DNA of 36,496 bases from an uncultured Psychrobacillus sp. GTDB taxonomy: Bacteria > Bacillota > Bacilli > Bacillales_A > Planococcaceae. Shown one piece after another: positions 23,181-31,515 of the stretch (positions are counted from its first letter, which is position 1; each line of letters begins with the position of its first letter). The notes below the pieces were generated by a model, which was not told where the DNA came from, searched no databases, and saw only the letters and a program-made list of their open reading frames with translations. A program made the translations under genes and the position numbers. Location: contig CAKQHO010000024.1 of assembly GCA_934234185.1 (NCBI GenBank), positions 1 to 36,496 on the forward strand, in the 5' to 3' direction.

Positions 23181-25199
23181 TTGCAAAACATACTCATTGT
23201 AGGTGCAGGTAACGGTGGATATGCACTTCTTAAGTTGATTGAACAAGCAGATTATATACAGGTTACTGCAATCGTGGATATCAACGATAGAGCTCCTGGA
23301 ATGGAATATGCGAGGGCAAGGAATATACCAACATACCAAGAGTGGAAACCATTGCTTTCAAAGGACATTCAAATCATCATCGATGTAACAGGCCAAAAGG
23401 AAGTTTTTGAAGAGCTTCTTCTTAATCGACCTTCTACTGCTGTGTTAATACCGGGTGAAATTGCAAACTTAATCGTTACACTGTTAGAAGAGAAAAACAA
23501 TTATATTCAAATTATTGATCAAAAGAAAATGCTGCAAGACTTGATTTTTAATTCCGTTGAAGAAGGTATGATCGGAATTGATGACCAAGGAATCGTTAAT
23601 TTTTTTAACAAAAGTGCAGAAAGAATGACTCAGATTTCTGCAGAAGAAGCAATTGGTAAACCTGTAAAGAAAGTAATATCGTTAAGTGAATTACCTCGTG
23701 TGTTTGAGACTGGCATTATTGAATTGAACAAAGAGCTTACTCTTGAAAGCGGTTCCAAAATTGTTACTTCTAGATATCCGATGATAAACGAAGAAGGAAA
23801 ACGTATAGGGGCCTTTGCGGTATTCAAAGATATAACAGAGGTTGTTCGTCTAGCAGGAGAAATTACTAACTTAACAGAAATTCAAAAAATGCTAGAGGCC
23901 ATTATTCATTCTAGTGATGACGCTATATCTGTAGTTGATGAAGAAGGAAAAGGAATTTTGATAAATCCCGCTTATACTCGAATTACTGGTTTTAGCGAAG
24001 AAGAAGTAATCGGCAAGCCTGCAACAGCGGATATCTCGGAGGGCGAAAGTATTCACCTGAAGGTATTGCAAACAAAAAAACCTATTAGAGGGGTTAATCT
24101 TCGAGTAGGAAAAAAAGAAAAAGAAGTTATCGTAAACGTAGCGCCAATTATTGTAAATAACCAGCTTAAGGGAAGTGTTGGAGTAATCCATGATATGACT
24201 GAAATGAGAGGTTTGATGAAGGAGCTAGATAAAGCTAAAACGCTTATTCGAACTTTGGAATCATCCTATTCCTTCGAAGATATCATTGGCTCCTCTACGG
24301 AAATTAAATTGGCTATTGATCAAGCTAAGCTTGCTGCCTCTGTTCCAGTCAACGTGTTGCTGAGAGGAGAGGTTGGTTCAGGAAAAGAACTATTTGCCCA
24401 TGCTATACATAGCACCAGTCAACGTTCTGAACAACCTTTTATAAGAGTTAATTGTAGCTCTATGGAGGAAAATGAGCTTGAAAGAGAGCTTTTTGGTTAT
24501 ATAGAAGATGGTAATTATATTGCTGGATTAGTGGAAGAGGCAACAGGAGGTACTATTTTCTTGGACGAAGTTGGGGAGCTTTCCAAGAAAACGCAGGCAA
24601 AACTATTACAGGTTCTAAGGGAGAATGCGATTGTTCCTATTGGTGCCACCACTCCTAAGCAAGTAGACGTTCGAATCATTGCTGCTAGCAGTTTTAATCT
24701 CGAAAAAGAAATGAGAGAAGGAAATTTTCGCGAGGATTTTTATTTCCACTTAAATCGGATGCCAATCCAAGTGCCAGCGCTGCGGGAGAGAAGTAGGGAC
24801 ATTCCAGCAATAGCAGAAAATCTATTAGTAAAGCTAAACCAGGAATTTGGGCGGAATGTAGAACGCTTTTCAAAGGAAGCGATGAAAACCCTCCAATCCT
24901 ATGAGTGGCCTGGAAATATCCGAGAGCTGGAAACTGTCCTAAGCCGTTCGATGATTTTCCTTCAAACAACAGATCGAGTTTTAGAGGAACATCATCTTCC
25001 TAAGTCGATGATGGAATTGGAACGAGAAGAAAAAGAAGAAGAAATAGCACCTCTTTCTGAGCAAATGGACGAAATGGAGAAAAAGATTTTAGCGAAAACT
25101 TTAAAAATTTGTGATGGCAATAAATCTCTAACTGCCAAAAAGTTAAATATCTCTCTTCGATCCTTATATTATAAGCTAGAAAAGTATCAATTGTTTTAA
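23181..25199 (+). CDS. bkdR: BkdR-like transcriptional activator with degenerate GAFTGA loop
   Basis: 672 residues. An N-terminal Rossmann-like segment (ILIVGAGNGGYALL to about 115), two PAS domains (about 125-230 and 235-350), an AAA+ domain and a C-terminal Fis-type helix-turn-helix (about 635-668, GNKSLTAKKLNISLRSLYYKL). Walker A is GEVGSGKE (396-403) and Walker B FLDEVG (D462, E463). The sigma-54-contacting GAFTGA motif after ELFG is replaced by a shorter stretch (residues 440-449, YIEDGNYIAG) and about five residues are missing before ATGGTIFLDE. The start is TTG 23181 (MQNILIVGAG). The adjacent bcd/bkd genes are the expected targets. Confidence 0.88.
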   Translation: MQNILIVGAGNGGYALLKLIEQADYIQVTAIVDINDRAPGMEYARARNIPTYQEWKPLLSKDIQIIIDVTGQKEVFEELLLNRPSTAVLIPGEIANLIVTLLEEKNNYIQIIDQKKMLQDLIFNSVEEGMIGIDDQGIVNFFNKSAERMTQISAEEAIGKPVKKVISLSELPRVFETGIIELNKELTLESGSKIVTSRYPMINEEGKRIGAFAVFKDITEVVRLAGEITNLTEIQKMLEAIIHSSDDAISVVDEEGKGILINPAYTRITGFSEEEVIGKPATADISEGESIHLKVLQTKKPIRGVNLRVGKKEKEVIVNVAPIIVNNQLKGSVGVIHDMTEMRGLMKELDKAKTLIRTLESSYSFEDIIGSSTEIKLAIDQAKLAASVPVNVLLRGEVGSGKELFAHAIHSTSQRSEQPFIRVNCSSMEENELERELFGYIEDGNYIAGLVEEATGGTIFLDEVGELSKKTQAKLLQVLRENAIVPIGATTPKQVDVRIIAASSFNLEKEMREGNFREDFYFHLNRMPIQVPALRERSRDIPAIAENLLVKLNQEFGRNVERFSKEAMKTLQSYEWPGNIRELETVLSRSMIFLQTTDRVLEEHHLPKSMMELEREEKEEEIAPLSEQMDEMEKKILAKTLKICDGNKSLTAKKLNISLRSLYYKLEKYQLF

Positions 25200-25209
25200 A
25201 GGAGATTTA

Positions 25210-25238
25210 TTCACGTAAATAGGGGTATTTACTATAAA
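25210..25238 (+). promoter_or_regulatory. Sigma-A-like promoter of bcd
   Basis: TTCACG (25210-25215), a 17-nt spacer and TATAAA (25233-25238), 39 nt before the bcd start. No TGGCAC/TTGC pair of a -24/-12 promoter is present in the 78-nt gap. It is read by eye. Confidence 0.5.
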
Positions 25239-25277
25239 TAATATCTATGAATCATTTAACTACTAGGAGGAACTAAA

Positions 25278-26372
25278 ATGGAAATCTTTAAATATATGGA
25301 AACCTATGACTATGAGCAATTAATCTTCTGCCAGGACAAAACATCTGGATTGAAAGCAATCATTGCTATCCATGACACTACATTAGGACCAGCACTGGGT
25401 GGTACACGTATGTGGAATTATGCAACAGAAGAAGAGGCAATCGAAGATGCTTTAAGACTTGCAAAAGGAATGACATACAAAAATGCAGCTGCAGGCTTAA
25501 ATCTAGGTGGTGGGAAAACAGTTATTATCGGAGATCCATTAAAAGATAAAAATGAAGAAATGTTCCGTGCATTTGGTCGTTTTATCCAAGGGTTAAATGG
25601 TCGTTATATTACTGCTGAAGATGTAGGTACAACTGTAGAAGATATGGATATCATCCACGAAGAAACTAATTATGTGACAGGCATCTCTGAAGCATTTGGT
25701 TCTTCAGGTAATCCTTCACCAGTTACAGCTTACGGAGTCTACGTTGGAATGAAGGCTGCTGCAAAAGAAGCATTCGGTTCTGATTCATTAGAAGGTAAAA
25801 CTGTGGCAGTACAAGGTGTTGGAAATGTAGCTTATACATTATGTGAGTTTCTTCATAAAGAAGGAGCTAAACTGATTGTCGCTGATATTAACCAAAAGTC
25901 TGTTGATAGAGCAGTAGAAGCCTTTGGTGCAGTACAAGTAGGCGTAGATGAAATCTATTCGCAAGATGTTGACATTTTTGCTCCATGTGCATTAGGTGCT
26001 ATCATTAATGACAATACCATTCCACAACTGAAAGCAAAAGTGATTGCTGGTTCTGCAAATAATCAACTAAAGGATACAAAGCACGGGGATCTAATTCATG
26101 AGATGGGTATTGTGTATGCTCCTGATTATGTGATTAACTCTGGTGGAGTAATTAACGTAGCAGATGAACTATACGGCTATAATGAAGAACGTGCAATGAA
26201 ACGTGTTGCAGGAATCTATAATAATATTGAAAAAATCTTTGAAATTTCTAAACGTGATGGAATTCCAACTTATGTGGCGGCTGACCGTATGGCAGAAGAG
26301 CGTATCGCTCGCGTAGGGAAATCCCGTAGTCAGTTTTTACAAAACGGAAAACATATATTAAATGGCCGTTAA
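25278..26372 (+). CDS. bcd: Leucine dehydrogenase
   Basis: NAD-dependent oxidative deamination of leucine, isoleucine and valine to the branched-chain keto acids used by the Bkd complex. 364 residues. Conserved GGTRMWNY substrate motif, catalytic K80 in NLGGGKTVIIG, and a C-terminal Rossmann domain with VQGVGNVAYTLCEFL. AGGAGG lies 7 nt before the ATG. It has its own strong terminator, so it is at least partly separate from the lpdV-bkd genes. The phosphotransbutyrylase gene ptb, which precedes bcd in B. subtilis, is absent. Confidence 0.96.
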   Translation: MEIFKYMETYDYEQLIFCQDKTSGLKAIIAIHDTTLGPALGGTRMWNYATEEEAIEDALRLAKGMTYKNAAAGLNLGGGKTVIIGDPLKDKNEEMFRAFGRFIQGLNGRYITAEDVGTTVEDMDIIHEETNYVTGISEAFGSSGNPSPVTAYGVYVGMKAAAKEAFGSDSLEGKTVAVQGVGNVAYTLCEFLHKEGAKLIVADINQKSVDRAVEAFGAVQVGVDEIYSQDVDIFAPCALGAIINDNTIPQLKAKVIAGSANNQLKDTKHGDLIHEMGIVYAPDYVINSGGVINVADELYGYNEERAMKRVAGIYNNIEKIFEISKRDGIPTYVAADRMAEERIARVGKSRSQFLQNGKHILNGR

Positions 26373-26396
26373 TAGATAATTTCATTTTACAACCAG

Positions 26397-26431
26397 GGGC
26401 CGCTTTAATTTTACTAAAGCGGCCCTTTTTT
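26397..26431 (+). terminator. Terminator after bcd
   Basis: GGGCCGCTTTA (26397-26407), loop ATTTTAC, TAAAGCGGCCC (26415-26425), then six Ts. Confidence 0.93.
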
Positions 26432-26494
26432 AAGGAATAAGATGTATTTGTCTTCATGCAATTATTATCTAGCTATAGCATCTGGCCGTCATCT

Positions 26495-26529
26495 GTTTAT
26501 CGGTGCAGACTCTGGTGCTCGCTTTTTTT
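26495..26529 (-). repeat. Possible diverged third copy of the intergenic repeat
   Basis: On the minus strand AAAAGCGAGCACC, TCTGCACCGATAAACAGAT resembles copies 1 and 2 (AAAAGCGGAAGCGCC, TCTGCCCCGACAAGCAAAT) with several mismatches and small gaps. It is plausible but not certain. Confidence 0.3.
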
Positions 26530-26575
26530 GTAAGAAAGTATAGGTTTTTAAGAAAAACCATATAAGAAAGACTTG

Positions 26576-26600
26576 ATTTCACTTTATTAAGAGGTGAAAT
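26576..26600. promoter_or_regulatory. Dyad before lpdV
   Basis: ATTTCAC (26576-26582) and GTGAAAT (26594-26600) are perfect inverted arms with 11 nt between, about 30 nt before the lpdV start. It may be an operator for the lpdV-bkd operon or a leader hairpin. A second small hairpin, GGTTTTT/AAAAACC, is at 26543-26559. Confidence 0.35.
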
Positions 26601-26631
26601 GTGTTTTTCTAATATGAAGGGAGATGTTCAT

Positions 26632-28062
26632 TTGGCTAAGGATTATGATGTAGTCATTATTGGCGGTGGAACTGGTGGATATGTTGCGGCTATCCGTTCG
26701 GCACAACTTGGATTAAAAACAGCAATTGTAGAAAAGGGGAAGCTAGGGGGCACGTGCTTACATAAAGGTTGTATTCCGAGTAAGGCTTTACTTCGCAGCG
26801 CGGAAGTATTTTCGACGACAAAAAACCATGCTTCCGAGTACGGTGTAAATACTAGTGAAGTGACCCTAGATTTTTCAAAAGTTCAAGCACGCAAGGATAC
26901 AATCGTTAACCAGCTATTTACTGGTGTTCAAGGACTGATGAAAAAAGGAAAAATAGATGTTTATGAGGGAATGGGAAGAATGCTTGGACCATCTATTTTT
27001 TCTCCTTCTCCTGGTGGAACAATATCTGTAGAGATGAACAATGGGGACGAAAATGAAATGCTGATTCCTAAAAATGTCGTATTAGCTACTGGCTCTAGAC
27101 CGAGAACATTGCCAGGTCTAACGATTGATGGGAATTATGTGATGTCATCAGATGATGCACTCGCAATGACAGCACTTCCTAGCTCTATCTTAATAGTAGG
27201 TGGGGGTGTTATTGGAATAGAATGGGCTTCCCTGTTGAATGATTTTGGCGTTGAGGTAACGGTAATAGAGTATGCAGATCGTATTATTCCGACAGAGGAC
27301 CATGAAATTTCTAAAGAGATGCAAAAGCTATTAACGAAAAAAGGCATTACATTTACTACAAGTGCAAAAGTTCTTCCAGAGTCTCTTCTGATAGAAAACG
27401 AGCAAGTGCAGATTTCAGCTGAAATAGATGGCAGCACCACTACCTTTAAAGCAGATAAAATGCTTGTGTCTGTAGGACGCCAAGCGAATGTGGAAGGCAT
27501 TGGACTAGAAAATACTGATATCGTTGTGGAAAATGGCTTTATTCAAGTTTCAGAAACATTCCAAACAAAGGAATCACATATATATGCAATTGGAGATGTG
27601 ATTGGCGGGCTTCAGCTTGCGCATGTTGCTAGTCATGAGGGAATTACAGCTGTGGAGCATATTGCTGGGAAGACAGTTTCTCCAATTGATTACACAAAGG
27701 TTTCTCGCTGCATATATTCTAACCCTGAAAGCTCTAGTGTAGGGATCACCGAGCAGCAAGCAAAAGAACAAGGCTACGATGTGAAAGTGGGGAAATTTCC
27801 ATTTAAAGCAATTGGAAAGGCACTTGTGTTTGGAGAGTCAGATGGCTTTGTAAAAATAATTGCAGACAAAAAAACAGACGACATCCTTGGTGTTCATATG
27901 ATTGGACCACATGTAACAGACATGATTTCTGAGGCAGGTCTTGCAATGGTTTTAGATGCGACACCATGGGAGATAGCTCATACCATTCATCCTCATCCTA
28001 CTTTAAGTGAGGTTATTGGAGAGGCAGCGTTAGCTGTAGATGGAAAAGCGATTCATATGTAA
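26632..28062 (+). CDS. lpdV: Dihydrolipoyl dehydrogenase (E3) of the branched-chain complex
   Basis: FAD enzyme that reoxidises the lipoyl group of E2. 476 residues: FAD-binding GGGTGGYVAA, redox-active disulfide C42/C47 in GGTCLHKGCIPSKAL, NAD-binding ILIVGGGVIGIEWASLL, and the C-terminal dimer domain with catalytic HPHPTLSE. The start is TTG 26632 (MAKDYDVVIIGG), 6 nt from AAGGGAGATG; upstream in-frame GTG 26599 and ATG 26614 lie before that site. It is first of a four-gene unit with bkdAA, bkdAB and bkdB. The gene buk, which precedes lpdV in B. subtilis, is missing. Confidence 0.94.
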   Translation: MAKDYDVVIIGGGTGGYVAAIRSAQLGLKTAIVEKGKLGGTCLHKGCIPSKALLRSAEVFSTTKNHASEYGVNTSEVTLDFSKVQARKDTIVNQLFTGVQGLMKKGKIDVYEGMGRMLGPSIFSPSPGGTISVEMNNGDENEMLIPKNVVLATGSRPRTLPGLTIDGNYVMSSDDALAMTALPSSILIVGGGVIGIEWASLLNDFGVEVTVIEYADRIIPTEDHEISKEMQKLLTKKGITFTTSAKVLPESLLIENEQVQISAEIDGSTTTFKADKMLVSVGRQANVEGIGLENTDIVVENGFIQVSETFQTKESHIYAIGDVIGGLQLAHVASHEGITAVEHIAGKTVSPIDYTKVSRCIYSNPESSSVGITEQQAKEQGYDVKVGKFPFKAIGKALVFGESDGFVKIIADKKTDDILGVHMIGPHVTDMISEAGLAMVLDATPWEIAHTIHPHPTLSEVIGEAALAVDGKAIHM

Positions 28063-28077
28063 AAGGGGGAATATGTG

Positions 28078-29082
28078 ATGACAAAAAATCGTCATGAAGA
28101 ACTAGGTTTAACAAATGATGATGTATTGAAGATGTTTGAAACAATGCTAATGGCAAGACGTATAGACGAGCGTATGTGGCTGCTGAACCGTGCAGGAAAG
28201 ATTCCATTTGTTATTTCTTGTCAAGGACAAGAAGCAGCACAAGTGGGAGCTGCTTATGCACTAGATAATACGAAGGATTATATCGCTCCGTACTATCGTG
28301 ATATGGGAGTAGTCTTACACTTTGGAATGACTGCTAGAGAGTTAATGCTTTCTGCCTTTGCAAAAGCAGAGGATCCAAACTCTGGTGGACGACAAATGCC
28401 AGGGCATTTCGGACAAAAGAAAAATCGTATTTTAACTGGTTCATCTCCTGTAACTACTCAATTGCCTCATGCTGTAGGAGTTGCGTTAGCTGCTAAAATT
28501 GAGAATAAAGACTTTATTACATTTGTAACGCTAGGAGAGGGCTCTTCTAACCAAGGTGATTTTCATGAAGGGCTTAACTTCGCTGGTGTTCACAAGCTTC
28601 CTTGTATCACTATGGTAGAAAATAATAAGTATGCAATCTCTGTACCTTTTGAACGTCAGGTTGCTAGTAAAAATGTTGCTGATCGAGCGTCCAGCTACGG
28701 CATGCCTGGTGTAACAGTAGATGGAAAGGACCCGATTGAAGTATACCGAGTAGTGAAGGAAGCAGCAGACCGTGCTCGTAACGGAGAAGGTCCGAGTCTA
28801 ATTGAAGCTGTAACCTATCGTTTAACGGCTCATTCATCAGATGACGATGACAGACAATATCGTACAGCAGAGGATATTGCTGAAGGAAAAGCATTAGATC
28901 CATTGATCACTTTTGCAAAATATTTAAGAGATTTAGATATTCTTCCAGAAGAATTAGAGAAAGAAATCAATGATCGTGTCATGAAGGAAGTTAATGAAGC
29001 AACTGATTACGCGGAATCAGCACCATATGCTGCTCCGGAAGATGCATTGAAGCATGTATATGCAGACGGGGGGAACGAATAA
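28078..29082 (+). CDS. bkdAA: Branched-chain 2-oxoacid dehydrogenase E1 alpha
   Basis: Alpha chain of the ThDP-dependent decarboxylase acting on the keto acids of valine, leucine and isoleucine. 334 residues. ThDP/Mg site GEGSSNQGDFHEGLNFAGVHKLPCITMVENN, plus YRLTAHSSDDDDRQYR with the phosphorylation-loop-like segment. ATG 28078 is 7 nt after AGGGGGA; GTG 28075 is too near. Its stop overlaps the next start by 1 nt. Confidence 0.94.
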   Translation: MTKNRHEELGLTNDDVLKMFETMLMARRIDERMWLLNRAGKIPFVISCQGQEAAQVGAAYALDNTKDYIAPYYRDMGVVLHFGMTARELMLSAFAKAEDPNSGGRQMPGHFGQKKNRILTGSSPVTTQLPHAVGVALAAKIENKDFITFVTLGEGSSNQGDFHEGLNFAGVHKLPCITMVENNKYAISVPFERQVASKNVADRASSYGMPGVTVDGKDPIEVYRVVKEAADRARNGEGPSLIEAVTYRLTAHSSDDDDRQYRTAEDIAEGKALDPLITFAKYLRDLDILPEELEKEINDRVMKEVNEATDYAESAPYAAPEDALKHVYADGGNE

Positions 29083-30065
29083 TGGCAATTATGAGTTATA
29101 TAGATGCTATCACGCTAGCAATGAAAGAAGAGATGACTCGAGATGAGCGTGTATTCGTTTTAGGAGAAGACGTAGGGAGAAAAGGCGGAGTATTTAAAGC
29201 TACTGCTGGTTTGTATGATGAATTCGGCGAGTACCGCGTGTTAGATACTCCACTTGCTGAATCAGCAATTGCTGGTGTGGGCATTGGTGCTGCTATGTAT
29301 GGTCTTCGTCCCATTGCTGAAATGCAGTTTGCAGACTTTATTATGCCTGCCGTAAACCAAATTATTTCAGAGGCTTCTCGTATTCGTTATCGTTCAAACA
29401 ATGACTGGAGCTGTCCTATTGTAATTAGAGCTCCATTTGGCGGAGGGATACATGGCGCTCTGTACCATTCTCAATCAGTAGAGGCGGTCTTTGCTAACCA
29501 GCCAGGATTGAAAATTGTCATTCCATCTACCCCTTATGATGCGAAAGGGCTTTTAAAGGCTGCAATCCGTGATGAAGATCCGGTTCTTTTCTTTGAGCAC
29601 AAACGCGCTTATCGTCTTATCAAGGGAGAAGTCCCAGAAGATGATTACACCATTGAGATTGGCAAAGCAGATGTAAAGCGTGAAGGGGACGACATAACTG
29701 TAATCACATACGGATTGGCAGTTCATTTTGCTCTTCAAGCTGCAGAGCGTCTTGAAAAGGATGGAATTTCTGCACATGTACTAGACTTACGCACCATTTA
29801 TCCGTTAGATAAGCAATCTATTATAGAGGCAGCTTCGAAAACTGGAAAAGTATTATTGGTAACGGAGGATAATAAGGAAGGTAGTGTAATAAGCGAAGTG
29901 GCTGCTATTATTGCAGAAAACTGTCTCTTTGATCTTGATGCACCTATCATGCGCCTAGCGGGTCCTGATGTACCTGCAATGCCTTATGCTCCAACAATGG
30001 AAAAATTCTTTATGATCAATCCAGATAAAGTAGAAAAGGCGATGCGAGAGCTAGCTGAATATTAA
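29082..30065 (+). CDS. bkdAB: Branched-chain 2-oxoacid dehydrogenase E1 beta
   Basis: Beta chain of E1, a transketolase-like domain of 327 residues: VLGEDVGRKGGVFKAT, DTPLAESAIAGVGIGAAMYGLRPIAEMQFADF, FGGGIHGALYHSQSVEA and the C-terminal VLLVTEDNKEGSVISEVAAII. It combines with BkdAA and passes the acyl group to BkdB. TAATG overlap with bkdAA indicates coupled translation. Confidence 0.95.
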   Translation: MAIMSYIDAITLAMKEEMTRDERVFVLGEDVGRKGGVFKATAGLYDEFGEYRVLDTPLAESAIAGVGIGAAMYGLRPIAEMQFADFIMPAVNQIISEASRIRYRSNNDWSCPIVIRAPFGGGIHGALYHSQSVEAVFANQPGLKIVIPSTPYDAKGLLKAAIRDEDPVLFFEHKRAYRLIKGEVPEDDYTIEIGKADVKREGDDITVITYGLAVHFALQAAERLEKDGISAHVLDLRTIYPLDKQSIIEAASKTGKVLLVTEDNKEGSVISEVAAIIAENCLFDLDAPIMRLAGPDVPAMPYAPTMEKFFMINPDKVEKAMRELAEY

Positions 30066-30087
30066 CCAGGAAGGAGGAAATAAAAAT

Positions 30088-31413
30088 ATGGCTTTAGAAC
30101 AAATTAAAATGCCGCAGCTTGGGGAAAGTGTTACAGAGGGTACCATAGAGAAATGGCTAGTTAAGCCAGGGGACCACGTAAACAAATATGATCCTTTAGC
30201 GGAAGTAAATACAGATAAGGTAACTGCTGAAGTACCCTCCTCCTTTACTGGAGTAGTCAAAGAATTAATTGCTAAGGAAGGGGATACCCTCTCTGTTGGT
30301 GAGATTATTTGTACGGTTGAAACAGAGGGTGGTTCTTCTGAGGAAGAAATCGTTGAAGTAAAGGAAGCTGCTCCTGAGCAGCCTTCTCAAGAAACGGTTA
30401 AGCCTTCCGAGGTGAAACAGCACGAGAAGAGCACGCCAGTGGAGAGACCAAAGGGTGCAAAAGCAAGATATTCACCTGCAGTGCTGAAGCTATCTCAAGA
30501 GCATGGCATTGACCTGACACTTGTGAATGGTACAGGAAATGAAGGTAGAATCACACGTAAGGATTTACTGAAAATCATTGAAAGTGGGGAGATTCCAACT
30601 GCCAAAGCCGAAGAGTCTAAGGCTCAGGAGCAGGTTCAAGAACCAGCTCAAGCTGAAAGCACACCAAAATCTGCTCCAGCACCAGCAGCTCCAAATGTTC
30701 CTGTAGGAGCAGGAGATATTGAAATCCCGGTTACTGGAATACGTAAAGCAATCGCTGCCAACATGCTTCGCAGTAAGCACGAGGCACCACATGCTTGGAC
30801 AATGGTGGAGGTAGATGTTACAAGCCTAGTGAACTACCGTGATTCCCTTAAAAATGAGTTCAAGCAAAAAGAAGGCTTCAACCTGACATACTTTGCATTT
30901 TTCGTAAAAGCAGTTGCGCAAGCTCTTAAAGAATTCCCAATGATGAATTCTATGTGGGCTGGAGATAAGATTATCCAGAAGAAGGATATCAACATTTCTA
31001 TCGCGGTAGCTACAGAGGATGCATTATTTGTACCTGTGATTAAGCATGCAGACGAAAAAACGATTAAAGGCATCGCTCGTGAAATTAATGAGCTTGCTGC
31101 AAAAGTACGTGCTGGTAAGCTTAAATCAGAGGATATGCAAGGTGGTACTTTCACGGTAAACAACACAGGCTCCTTTGGTTCCGTTCAATCGATGGGGATT
31201 ATCAACTATCCTCAGGCAGCTATTCTTCAAGTAGAATCTATCGTGAAACGTCCTGTGATTCTAGAGGGCGGTATGATTGCACCGCGTGATATGGTAAATC
31301 TATGTCTATCTCTCGATCACCGTGTACTAGACGGCTTAGTTTGTGGTCGATTCTTAGCGAGAGTGAAAGAAATACTAGAGCATATAACGAAAGACAATAC
31401 TTCTGTGTACTAA
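30088..31413 (+). CDS. bkdB: Branched-chain 2-oxoacid dehydrogenase E2 (lipoamide acyltransferase)
   Basis: Core of the complex; transfers the acyl group from E1 to CoA. 441 residues: N-terminal lipoyl domain with K44 in NTDKVTAEV, an acidic linker, the E1/E3-binding domain (about 127-160, ARYSPAVLKLSQEHGIDL), an Ala/Pro linker and the catalytic domain with H411 and D415 (LDHRVLDG). AGGAGG precedes the ATG. It is last in the operon, followed by a strong terminator. Confidence 0.95.
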   Translation: MALEQIKMPQLGESVTEGTIEKWLVKPGDHVNKYDPLAEVNTDKVTAEVPSSFTGVVKELIAKEGDTLSVGEIICTVETEGGSSEEEIVEVKEAAPEQPSQETVKPSEVKQHEKSTPVERPKGAKARYSPAVLKLSQEHGIDLTLVNGTGNEGRITRKDLLKIIESGEIPTAKAEESKAQEQVQEPAQAESTPKSAPAPAAPNVPVGAGDIEIPVTGIRKAIAANMLRSKHEAPHAWTMVEVDVTSLVNYRDSLKNEFKQKEGFNLTYFAFFVKAVAQALKEFPMMNSMWAGDKIIQKKDINISIAVATEDALFVPVIKHADEKTIKGIAREINELAAKVRAGKLKSEDMQGGTFTVNNTGSFGSVQSMGIINYPQAAILQVESIVKRPVILEGGMIAPRDMVNLCLSLDHRVLDGLVCGRFLARVKEILEHITKDNTSVY

Positions 31414-31445
31414 TAGTACTTGCAGAAAAAATGAATAATAACACG

Positions 31446-31483
31446 AAAAACAGGGTGATTCTTAAGAATTACCCTGTTTTTTT
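31446..31483. terminator. Terminator after bkdB
   Basis: AAAAACAGGGT (31446-31456) pairs with ACCCTGTTTTT (31471-31481); the inside ATTC/GAAT also pairs around a TTAA loop, giving about 16 bp followed by Ts. It can serve the facing SgrR-type gene too. Confidence 0.93.
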
Positions 31484-31515
31484 ATTTTTCAAATAGCACC
31501 CTTAACGCGGATTAT

